Assembly: GCA_036746315.1 (NCBI GenBank)
Contig: DAIOEK010000007.1
Coordinates: 1-64,000, forward strand
DNA length: 64,000 bases
Direction: 5' to 3'
Source: DAIOEK01 sp036746315
Lineage (GTDB): Bacteria; Chloroflexota; Anaerolineae; Anaerolineales; Anaerolineaceae
Positions 26,730 to 33,144 of the stretch are shown in pieces; the first letter of the stretch is position 1, and the number at the start of each line of letters is the position of its first letter. Under the pieces are notes generated by a model, which saw only the letters and a program-made list of their open reading frames with translations, searched no databases and was not told the origin of the DNA. Made by a program: the position numbers and the translations under genes.

Positions 26730-27143
26730 TCACTCTTTTATCTGAATAATGGTAGGTTGTATTTTGGGCAGATGAATATTCAAGAATCCGTCACGGTATT
26801 CGGCGGTCACCTGGTCGGCATCCACCGGGGAGGGAAGCTCCACGGCGGTTTTGAAATCTCCAAACATGATTTCCATCTGGTGGAAGGATCGCCGCAGGGG
26901 CATATCCGGGCGGCTGCCTGAAATGGTGAGGATATTATTCTCTAGGCTGACACAAAATTCTTCTTTGTTCATTCCGGCAATCTCCACCCGGATGATGAAT
27001 TTCTCATCCGTTTCATACAGATCGGTGGGGGGCTGCCAGGTGTGGGGACGGCGAACGGAGACGCGCCAGGTAATGACGCCCGATGGTTGGTCGGCTTCAT
27101 CTCCGGAAGGGTTTGCAGGGTATTGATTATTCTCTTGATCCAT
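26730..27143 (-). CDS. hsp20: Hsp20/alpha-crystallin small heat-shock protein
   Basis: The 137-residue protein has an alpha-crystallin domain (about 30-130): PPTDLYETDEKFIIRVEIAG, NNILTISGSRPD, FHQMEIMFGDFKTAVELP and the closing AEYRDGFLNIHLPK. It holds unfolding proteins soluble for refolding or degradation, which fits its place directly before lon. Confidence 0.93.
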   Translation of the reverse strand: MDQENNQYPANPSGDEADQPSGVITWRVSVRRPHTWQPPTDLYETDEKFIIRVEIAGMNKEEFCVSLENNILTISGSRPDMPLRRSFHQMEIMFGDFKTAVELPSPVDADQVTAEYRDGFLNIHLPKIQPTIIQIKE

Positions 27144-27181
27144 GAAGGTTATCCTTGGTTGTATATATGGTTGTCACTTTA

Positions 27182-27187
27182 ATTATA
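27182..27187 (-). promoter_or_regulatory. TATAAT -10 box before hsp20-lon
   Basis: On the minus strand TATAAT lies about 40 nt before the hsp20 start. No -35 with more than weak similarity is seen and no CIRCE inverted repeat is found in the 190-bp gap, so heat-shock control is not shown. Confidence 0.4.
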
Positions 27188-27336
27188 TGTCCAGATGTTG
27201 GAATAACGTAAGAATAGTAGGAGGTATTTGCAAAATTTGCATGAACCGCTCCTCCAACTTCCATGACGAACGGGAAGGTGCGCATGGTAGGGCAGCCTAG
27301 TTGCAGGCAGCAGCCGATAAAAGCCCGCAGACGCAG

Positions 27337-28323
27337 TTACGGCTGTGCCAACAAACCTTTGGCGATTTGCATGAAATCGATCTGATTGGTTCGTTGCAAT
27401 TTTTCAATCCATTCCGGCTTGATATGATCCGCGCCGCAATATGCACCGCATAATGCACCGACAATCGCTCCGTTGGTGTCGGCGTCGTCCCCCAAATTAA
27501 TGGCGGAAAGTAATCCCGGCTCGAATTCGCCGTTCGCAGCGTAGAATACGCCGAGCGACAGCGGAATTGATTCGTAGCTTTTCATGCCTGCCCCGATCAG
27601 TTGATACAACCGATGGCTGATTTCATCCACCGGAGCCCAACGATATTCGTCGACCACTTTCACGGCAAGACCGATACGGGCGGAAACGGAGGGGGCCGGG
27701 ATATCAAACCCCGCCTTCTCTCCTTCAGTTGCGCCGAGCAGGGCTGCCTCGAGGACCGCACGCACCGTGCATTCTCCCTGGATGGCGGTGGCAATGGCTG
27801 CTGCAACAGCGGCTGCCGAGGCAAGCCCGGGCTTGCTGCCGTGCGATACGGAAGCCGATTCGATTGCCGCCCGAATCGCTTTTGCGACATCGGCATGATG
27901 GAAAATGCCGACCGGCGCCACCCGCATTGCCGCTCCATTTGTATCCCCGATTTTCCCGTTTTCACGCGGATCCTGATCATTTACGATAGCTTCCAAAAAC
28001 CGGCGGGTGGAAGGGCCGATGACGGTGGTGTTCAGCATGTCCGCTTCGATTGCCCATTTTTTCATTTTTTGTATGAACAGCGTTTGATCGAACCGACCGG
28101 CTTGCAGCAGAACATCGGCAATGATCAAACTCTCTTCCGTATCATCTGTTATCGTTCCCTGTGCCAAATTCCCGTGTTGGATTTGCTCCTGATCGGGGGG
28201 CAGGAAATCGGTGATTCTGCCATAAATTCTTTTTATCTGCCCTGGTGACATAAAAGATGCCGGCATCCCCATTGCGTCGCCAATTGCTGAACCGATCAGG
28301 CATCCCAAAGCTCGTTTAATCAT
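27337..28323 (-). CDS. ADP-ribosylglycohydrolase-family protein
   Basis: The 328-residue protein has GCLIGSAIGDAMGMP at the start, the metal-binding DDTEESL and the late GDDADTNGAIVGALCGAY, the acidic clusters that bind two Mg2+ in ADP-ribosyl-acceptor hydrolases and related ADP-ribosylation crystallin J1-like proteins. It would remove ADP-ribose from proteins or small molecules. The start at 28323 (AGGGAA upstream) matches the family; an ATG at 28347 is possible. It is the last chromosomal gene before the integrated element. Confidence 0.88.
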   Translation of the reverse strand: MIKRALGCLIGSAIGDAMGMPASFMSPGQIKRIYGRITDFLPPDQEQIQHGNLAQGTITDDTEESLIIADVLLQAGRFDQTLFIQKMKKWAIEADMLNTTVIGPSTRRFLEAIVNDQDPRENGKIGDTNGAAMRVAPVGIFHHADVAKAIRAAIESASVSHGSKPGLASAAAVAAAIATAIQGECTVRAVLEAALLGATEGEKAGFDIPAPSVSARIGLAVKVVDEYRWAPVDEISHRLYQLIGAGMKSYESIPLSLGVFYAANGEFEPGLLSAINLGDDADTNGAIVGALCGAYCGADHIKPEWIEKLQRTNQIDFMQIAKGLLAQP

Positions 28324-28490
28324 GGTTGCGCTTCCCTGGTGATTCATGATGTTGGTTTCGGGAAATGTTCAAAATGAGGTTCACATTCAAGTGATAAGAA
28401 AATTTTACCCTTAAATATGCCGAAGGGTTGGTCTTTATGGATTTTTTAGCAAAATATTGGCAGACGGAGGAAAACAACAAACTTATAAAA
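28324..28490. other. AT-rich gap between the ADP-ribosylglycohydrolase and the left attachment site
   Basis: No gene is seen. The stretch presumably held the natural downstream region of the tRNA-Arg gene before integration and the promoter of the ADP-ribosylglycohydrolase. Confidence 0.4.
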
Positions 28491-28537
28491 TGGCGCCCCA
28501 GGAGAGACTCGAACTCTCAACCATCGGATTAGAAGTC
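28490..28537. repeat. Left attachment repeat: 48-bp copy of the tRNA-Arg 3' part
   Basis: These 48 bases are identical to 36560-36607. They hold the last 47 nt of the tRNA-Arg gene (minus strand), from the anticodon loop to the CCA end. The sequence diverges at once on both sides. The left copy is the displaced 3' end of the original chromosomal tRNA gene. Confidence 0.92.
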
Positions 28538-28540
28538 GCA

Positions 28541-28551
28541 CGTCACCGCCA
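28541..28551. repeat. Left arm of an 11-bp inverted repeat flanking the attachment site
   Basis: CGTCACCGCCA here is the exact reverse complement of 36515-36525. In the circular form the two copies would flank the att core, as integrase arm-type binding sites do. The assignment is by position only. Confidence 0.4.
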
Positions 28552-28587
28552 CGCAGCCGATTTACGCACGAATTGGAGGTGATTGAC

Positions 28588-29520
28588 ATGATAGAAACTC
28601 AGCAAGTACAGCGGACGGCCATCGGGCAGGCGTCATTCCTTGGGGTTGCGGTTGAAGCGTTCATGTTTGACCGTAGGGCTGCTGGGGTGCGTGGTTCCAC
28701 GCTTAAATTTTACCAGCATAAGCTGCAGACGTTCATTGATTTTCTGGACCAAAGGGAACTGCGATACCTGGAACAGTTACAGCCGACAGATATCCGTGAA
28801 TTTCTGGTGAGCCTGGAAGGGACACACACACCCGGCGGGATTCACGCATTTTACCGCTGCATCCGGGCATTGTTGCGCTGGTGTGAAGATGAGGAAATCC
28901 TACCAGCCGGAACATGGCAGAACCCGATCAAGCGTGTAAAAGCACCCAGGGTCGATATAGAGCCATTACAGCCGATTCCCTTAGAGGATGTACGCAAGGT
29001 ACTCGATACCTGCAACACGAAGCTATTTACCGACCTGAGAGACGCGGCAATCTTCTTATGCCTGTTAGATTCAGCGGTAAGGGCTTCTGAGCTGCTTGCG
29101 CTGAATACCGACGACGTGGATCTACTTTCAGGGTCCGTACTCATTCGCAAAAGCAAAAGCAGAAAACCCAGGACAACTTACATAGGTAAAAACGCCAGAA
29201 AGGCGCTGAGAGCGTATTTGCGCGCCAGAACGGACACAGACGCGGCATTATTCGTCAATCGGACCGGTGAACGCCTGGAATATGATAGCTTGCGCCAGGT
29301 GCTTGCCAGACGCTGCAAGCGGGCAGGGATCAAGGTATGGCTGCCTCATTCATGGCGCCGGGCTGCTGCCTTATCCTTGCTACGCGCCGGGGTGGATGTT
29401 TACACTTTGCAGCATATCATGGGTCACAGCGATTTACAGGTACTGCAAAGATACCTGAAGGTTGACAACAACGATGCCGCGACCGCGCATGCCCGCTGCA
29501 GTCCCGGGGATAGGTTGTAA
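28588..29520 (+). CDS. int: Tyrosine recombinase (integrase) of the element
   Basis: The 310-residue protein has an N-terminal SAM-like core-binding domain (about 12-100) and a catalytic domain with all active residues: Arg in SAVRASELLAL, Lys in RKSKSRKPRT, H-x-x-R in LPHSWRRAA, His in MGHSDL and the Tyr nucleophile in LQRYLKV. GGAGGT lies 7 nt before the ATG at 28588. It lies just inside the left attachment repeat, as expected for site-specific integration into the tRNA. In the circular form its promoter region would adjoin the right end of the element. Confidence 0.94.
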   Translation: MIETQQVQRTAIGQASFLGVAVEAFMFDRRAAGVRGSTLKFYQHKLQTFIDFLDQRELRYLEQLQPTDIREFLVSLEGTHTPGGIHAFYRCIRALLRWCEDEEILPAGTWQNPIKRVKAPRVDIEPLQPIPLEDVRKVLDTCNTKLFTDLRDAAIFLCLLDSAVRASELLALNTDDVDLLSGSVLIRKSKSRKPRTTYIGKNARKALRAYLRARTDTDAALFVNRTGERLEYDSLRQVLARRCKRAGIKVWLPHSWRRAAALSLLRAGVDVYTLQHIMGHSDLQVLQRYLKVDNNDAATAHARCSPGDRL

Positions 29521-29560
29521 AATTCAATGGCTGAAATTAGATTTTTTAAGATTCGAGATA

Positions 29561-29589
29561 TTGACAAGCGATTAACAATTCCGTATAAT
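29561..29589 (+). promoter_or_regulatory. Perfect consensus sigma-70 promoter
   Basis: TTGACA (29561-29566), a 17-bp spacer and TATAAT (29584-29589) match the housekeeping consensus at all twelve positions. It drives the ribbon-helix-helix gene and probably the rest of the element. A hairpin follows in the leader. Confidence 0.85.
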
Positions 29590-29613
29590 AAGATAGAACT
29601 AACATTCTATGGT

Positions 29614-29644
29614 CAGAGACGCACGTTTTATTTTTGCGTCTCTG
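29614..29644 (+). promoter_or_regulatory. Leader hairpin between the promoter and the ribbon-helix-helix gene
   Basis: CAGAGACGCA (29614-29623) pairs perfectly with TGCGTCTCTG (29635-29644) around an 11-nt U-rich loop, and a T/A-rich stretch follows. It could be an attenuator or partial terminator, or an operator for the dimeric regulator encoded next. Which of these is not shown. Confidence 0.55.
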
Positions 29645-29671
29645 ATTTTAATTTAACCACCAGGAGAGAAG

Positions 29672-29845
29672 ATGATGAATAAGAACAAAAAAACAAAGCT
29701 TATCATGTTGCGAGCGACGCCAGATGATCGTAGCACCTTGGAGAGCCTGGCGGCTGCAGAAGGGAGAAGCCTATCAAACATGATTCGCGAGCTTATCCGG
29801 CGCGCTGCAGTAATGCGCGGCATCTGCCCGGCGGGTACCGCTTGA
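29672..29845 (+). CDS. Ribbon-helix-helix DNA-binding protein
   Basis: This 57-residue protein reads as a ribbon-helix-helix regulator: basic N-terminus, beta strand KLIMLRATPDD, helix A RSTLESLAAAEG, turn and helix B SLSNMIRELIRRAA, where the S-x-S-N-M-I-R-E-L-I pattern is typical of CopG/Arc-type proteins. AGGAGA lies just upstream; ATG 29672 and ATG 29675 are both possible starts. It is preceded by a consensus promoter and a hairpin, which suggests an autoregulated control or copy-number gene of the element. Confidence 0.8.
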   Translation: MMNKNKKTKLIMLRATPDDRSTLESLAAAEGRSLSNMIRELIRRAAVMRGICPAGTA

Positions 29846-29899
29846 GCTGGGTATGGGGGTTATGGTTGGCGTTTCGAGAACGCCGGAAAGAAGGGAGCG

Positions 29900-30697
29900 A
29901 TGAAACGTTCAGCGATTTTATTCTTAGGATTGTGCGTAGTAATCGGACTGATAATAGCGGCACGTCCGCAGATAAGGATGCAAAAAATGATCGATTTCAC
30001 AGCTAACGGGCAACAAATTGATTTCAGCCTGGCAACAAAAAACATTCCGCAATATACCCTGGCTTTCAGGTTCCGGGCAGATTCGTTCGGGCATGTCACC
30101 GACCCGACCCTGGGTAAGTGGGGCGTGCCGCTTATGCTTGGCGACGTATCGACCGTGACGTTTATAGCAAATAACGCAACCACAGTGAAAAATATTCTGT
30201 TCTCCCAGACATTCTCAACAACGTCAGGCGCATGGAGAACAAACAGCGCACCGCCTATCGGGTCCTATGAGCAAGTGGTTATCACTTATGACGCAACCAG
30301 CACCGGCAACGATCCGGTTATTTACATAAACGGGGCAGCCGTTGCGACTACAGAAATTCAAACGCCGTCTGGGAGCGCTGATACCAGCTTGAGTGGTATA
30401 ACCATTGGTTCGGATGGAACAAAATCATTTGACGGCGTCCTGCTTGACGTCCGCGTCTACAACCGCATCCTGTCAGCGCAAGAAGTATCTGAATTATGGC
30501 AGATGGCTTGTGTAACCAGCAACGATTGGGGGCTTGTGTTCCATGCGAACCTGGACGGTGCAGCGGGAATACCTGATTTTCAGACGCCTTTGGCAGCTGA
30601 AAACATCCTTGTGGATCGAATTGGTGGCGCAACGGGCGTACCTACTGGCGGTCCCGTCGGGGCGTCGGATGTAATAATGACCTGGGGCGGCTGGTAA
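29900..30697 (+). CDS. Signal-anchored LamG-like (concanavalin A-type) lectin-fold protein
   Basis: The 265-residue protein begins MKRSAILFLGLCVVIGLIIAA, a signal peptide or membrane anchor, then a jelly-roll domain (about 35-205) of the LamG/Laminin_G_3 type: YTLAFRFRAD, YEQVVITYDA, VIYINGAAVATT, and the very typical FDGVLLDVRVYNRILSAQEV. A short domain follows (210-265) ending in TWGGW. It is predicted to be displayed outside the membrane and to bind a glycan or protein. This is an odd cargo for a small element. AAGGGAGC precedes the ATG. Its function is unknown. Confidence 0.75.
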   Translation: MKRSAILFLGLCVVIGLIIAARPQIRMQKMIDFTANGQQIDFSLATKNIPQYTLAFRFRADSFGHVTDPTLGKWGVPLMLGDVSTVTFIANNATTVKNILFSQTFSTTSGAWRTNSAPPIGSYEQVVITYDATSTGNDPVIYINGAAVATTEIQTPSGSADTSLSGITIGSDGTKSFDGVLLDVRVYNRILSAQEVSELWQMACVTSNDWGLVFHANLDGAAGIPDFQTPLAAENILVDRIGGATGVPTGGPVGASDVIMTWGGW

Positions 30698-30739
30698 GAG
30701 CAATACTGATTTGGATTTAATAAAAATGGAGGTGTCAAG

Positions 30740-30928
30740 ATGTTTAACTTAATGTTATCGACTCGCGCCGGGGTGGGCGTCGAGCATCATGGCAGACGGG
30801 GTGAATATCACCCGCCGTCGCAGAAAGCGATCGATTATGGATGCTGGAACGATTTTAAACGCACTATCCCAGCGGCAAACTGGGACAGGCACGAACACGG
30901 CGGGAAACTTTCGACAAACTTATTATAA
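30740..30928 (+). CDS. Short ORF with a strong ribosome site, possible leader peptide
   Basis: A 62-codon frame starts at 30740 behind GGAGGTG at ideal spacing, but its protein has no recognisable character and its 3' two-thirds overlap the start of the DnaB-N-like gene in another frame. It may be a leader that couples translation of the next gene, or the good ribosome site may belong to a gene since shifted in frame. Reported with low confidence. Confidence 0.3.
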   Translation: MFNLMLSTRAGVGVEHHGRRGEYHPPSQKAIDYGCWNDFKRTIPAANWDRHEHGGKLSTNLL

Positions 30929-31397
30929 CGAAAATTTCCAAAATTACAATCCTGAAATACTTCCGCACGATAACGCCGCTGAGCAGGCAGTCATAGGTGC
31001 GGTCCTCATCCTGGGGGCGATCCCACAGGGTCTAAGCCTACGCCCGGATTACTTTTACCGGGAGCAACACCGCATAGTTTGGCATTGCTTAGAAATGCTG
31101 AGCGCGCGCGGTGAGACTATTGACATTCTCAGCGTACAAAGAGAGCTGGCGAGGATGAAGCGCACCATAGCGCCTTCGTTCTTGACTAGCTGCCTGTTAT
31201 ACAGCAATCCCCCCGCAATAGATCCATTTACCTGGGTTACTCCCCAGGAATACGCGAAAGAGTGTGCTGATCGCGTTCTGGCAGCTTTCCGGCAACGGCG
31301 GCATGCTATTCAGATCGACGCGATTCTGCAAGCGGTGTGGAAGGGTCGGTACACCGAAGCAATCCGGATGCTGCAGGACATTGTTGGGGGTGCATAA
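30789..31397 (+). CDS. DnaB N-terminal-domain-like protein
   Basis: The 202-residue protein has a basic N-terminal tail and then the helical N-terminal domain of replicative helicase DnaB (about 55-130): PHDNAAEQAVIGAVLILGA, YFYREQHRIVWHCLEML and TIDILSVQRELARM. It stops before any ATPase domain; the next gene, which overlaps it by one base (TAATG), encodes a RecA-fold ATPase. Together they look like a helicase divided into two chains, or a helicase loader plus helicase. The ATG at 30789 is the first in frame; an alternative is 30828. Confidence 0.75.
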   Translation: MADGVNITRRRRKRSIMDAGTILNALSQRQTGTGTNTAGNFRQTYYNENFQNYNPEILPHDNAAEQAVIGAVLILGAIPQGLSLRPDYFYREQHRIVWHCLEMLSARGETIDILSVQRELARMKRTIAPSFLTSCLLYSNPPAIDPFTWVTPQEYAKECADRVLAAFRQRRHAIQIDAILQAVWKGRYTEAIRMLQDIVGGA

Positions 31398-32443
31398 TGG
31401 CAGATACATGGAAACTATACACCCTGGAAGATGCTTTCAAACCACGCCCGCCCGCTGAGTACGCGGTAGCAAACCTAATCCGGCTGCCCTCACTAGGTAT
31501 GTTTTATGGTCCCCCAGGCTGCTTAAAATCCATGCTTCTGGCAGATATGGCAGTCTGCATTTCCGGGGGTATTGATTGGCTGCAACCAGCTGCATGGCAG
31601 CCGGGATCAAAACCGCGCACGGTGCTGCCATGCCCGGTCCTATGGCTTGACCTGGATAATGGCAAAGACACCACAGAAGACCGTTTTAAGGCACTTGCAA
31701 CCGGTCACAAGGTAGATCCAGGCGCCGCCCTGTTCTATTACACCATGCCATCACCCTGGCCACGTCTGATTGATGAAGCACAAGCAAACGAGCTGAAAGA
31801 CCGCATATTCCTAACCCAGGCAAGAGTAGTGATCATCGACAACCTGGCAAGAGTATCTGCGGGCGTGGACGAAAACACGCGCCAGATGGACGACGTTATG
31901 AATAACTTGCGGCAAATATCAGAAGCAACCAGAACCGCCATAATCTTGATACACCATAGCAGCAAAGACCGGGGAACCGGGGGAAGAGCAGGGGACAGAC
32001 TGCGCGGACATTCAAGCATTGAAGCTGCCCTGGATCTGGCTATCAGCGTAGAACGGGAAGAGTACAGCAGCAAAATCAACCTGATCACAACTAAGAGCCG
32101 TCATGGCGAAATACCACCATTCGCGGCTGAATGGACCTACAAAAAAGAAGCAGATGATACTCTGATCGAGGGTGCATTCTACGGTCTGGCAGCGGATGAC
32201 GATAAATCAGATCACGCACTTGACCGCGTTATTTTATCCAGCGTAGATGGTACATGGACCAATAAAACCAATTTGCGGAAATTAGTCAAAGAAGAACTGC
32301 CCGACATAGGCAATCACCGCATCGAGAGCCGGATATCTTTCCTGGCAGCTGCAGGAAAACTGGCAGAGAAACCAGGCAATATAACCAATGAGAAGCTATA
32401 CCGTCATCCGTCTTCCGGCGTCTTCCAATCGTCTTCCGGATGA
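31397..32443 (+). CDS. RecA-fold replicative ATPase (RepA/DnaB-like helicase)
   Basis: The 348-residue protein has Walker A MFYGPPGCLKSMLLADM, VLWLDLDNGKDTTEDRF (the RepA-type acidic strand), Walker B ARVVIIDNLARVSAG, sensor-like IILIHHSSKDRGTGG and LRGHSSIEAALDLAIS. This order fits hexameric RepA/AAA_25 helicases of plasmids and phages. The C-terminal 70 residues may be a winged helix (ALDRVILSSVDGTWTNKTNL). The last codons contain iteron-like repeats. It is the likely replication protein of the element. Confidence 0.82.
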   Translation: MADTWKLYTLEDAFKPRPPAEYAVANLIRLPSLGMFYGPPGCLKSMLLADMAVCISGGIDWLQPAAWQPGSKPRTVLPCPVLWLDLDNGKDTTEDRFKALATGHKVDPGAALFYYTMPSPWPRLIDEAQANELKDRIFLTQARVVIIDNLARVSAGVDENTRQMDDVMNNLRQISEATRTAIILIHHSSKDRGTGGRAGDRLRGHSSIEAALDLAISVEREEYSSKINLITTKSRHGEIPPFAAEWTYKKEADDTLIEGAFYGLAADDDKSDHALDRVILSSVDGTWTNKTNLRKLVKEELPDIGNHRIESRISFLAAAGKLAEKPGNITNEKLYRHPSSGVFQSSSG

Positions 32444-32490
32444 CAACCGAAACCGTCATCCGTCTTCCCCCCCTTTTAAGGGGAAGACGG
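32400..32490 (+). other. Candidate replication origin: iterons plus hairpin
   Basis: Four copies of CGTCTTCC begin at 32409, 32419, 32430 and 32461 (spacings 10, 11 and 31, about whole helical turns). A 17-bp perfect direct repeat lies at 32400-32416 and 32452-32468. The last copy also forms an 11-bp perfect hairpin with its inverse (32460-32470 with 32480-32490, 9-nt loop). The block spans the end of the helicase gene. Placement beside the replication ATPase supports an origin; this is inference. Confidence 0.55.
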
Positions 32491-32527
32491 TGGACGACGA
32501 AATCAGAGAACTTAGGGAGTGTGGATC

Positions 32528-32737
32528 ATGGGAAAAATGAGCTATTTACCTATCAAAGAAAAGGGCTTGTATCCTCTAGAAATAGTACAGGGGATTCACC
32601 GTCCTCTGTATATTTCAAGCGCTGCAGCGGCGTTCAGGCGGGTTATTCGTGCTTGGTGGGAGCGTACAACGCCGGGGATCTGCCACTATAACGAGCTGCT
32701 AATCTCAGAGTCCTCTGTACTTTGGGGGCAGGAATGA
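32528..32737 (+). CDS. Small element protein of unknown function
   Basis: The 69-residue basic protein (MGKMSYLPIKEKGLYPLEIV at the start) is followed by a helix rich in Ala, Arg and Trp (AAAAFRRVIRAWWERT). AGGGA lies 9 nt before ATG 32528. The 3' end overlaps the next gene by 4 nt, so it belongs to the operon. No family is recognised; size and charge would allow DNA binding. Confidence 0.55.
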   Translation: MGKMSYLPIKEKGLYPLEIVQGIHRPLYISSAAAAFRRVIRAWWERTTPGICHYNELLISESSVLWGQE

Positions 32738-33144
32738 CAGCGAAAGTAACCAAAGCATGCGGGGCAGAAGCAGCGGTCCGGGCGTTATCCAGGGGTGAAC
32801 CGTTTACCGGGTTGGCTGCCCGTGAACTGTGCGAGGTGATCCAGACGTTCGAGGATGAAGGGCGTCTGGAGATCATGAAGCATAACGCATATCGGGGGCA
32901 GGCGACGGCAAATCTATTCTGGCAGGCAATCCAGAAGGCAGCGGACGAAGGCGACTTGCAGCGGCTAGATGAATATGTCAAGCGGTTTGGCTGGCTGCTG
33001 GGTGTGGTGACGCGGTTATGGCAGGCTGAAGCGATAGAAGAGAAGGCGGCTAAGGGCAACAGTACTGAGGTCGATGCAATCCTGGCAGAATACAGGGACG
33101 CTGATACAGCAGAAGGGACGGGCGAAGATGCACCAAATAATTAA
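32734..33144 (+). CDS. Helical protein upstream of the terminase, possible terminase small subunit
   Basis: The 136-residue protein is helical and charged: CEVIQTFEDEGRLEIMKHNA, LFWQAIQKAADEGDLQRLDE and an acidic C-terminus (DADTAEGTGEDA). It shows no clear helix-turn-helix signature. The position immediately before the terminase large subunit, with a 17-nt overlap, is where a terminase small subunit normally sits, so that role is possible but not shown. ATG 32734 overlaps the previous stop. Confidence 0.6.
   Translation: MTAKVTKACGAEAAVRALSRGEPFTGLAARELCEVIQTFEDEGRLEIMKHNAYRGQATANLFWQAIQKAADEGDLQRLDEYVKRFGWLLGVVTRLWQAEAIEEKAAKGNSTEVDAILAEYRDADTAEGTGEDAPNN

Noticed and set aside
27144..27336. 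CIRCE heat-shock operator before hsp20
   Set aside because: No TTAGCACTC-N9-GAGTGCTAA repeat found; only a short TGCAAAATTTGCA palindrome, which is weak evidence.
28573..28587. Longer integrase start at TTG 28573
   Set aside because: This would bury the GGAGGT sequence, which is ideally placed for the ATG at 28588.
32440..32691. ORF of 83 codons overlapping the helicase stop
   Set aside because: It is out of frame with the better supported 32528 gene, has no ribosome site of its own and a composition typical of a shadow frame of the iteron region.
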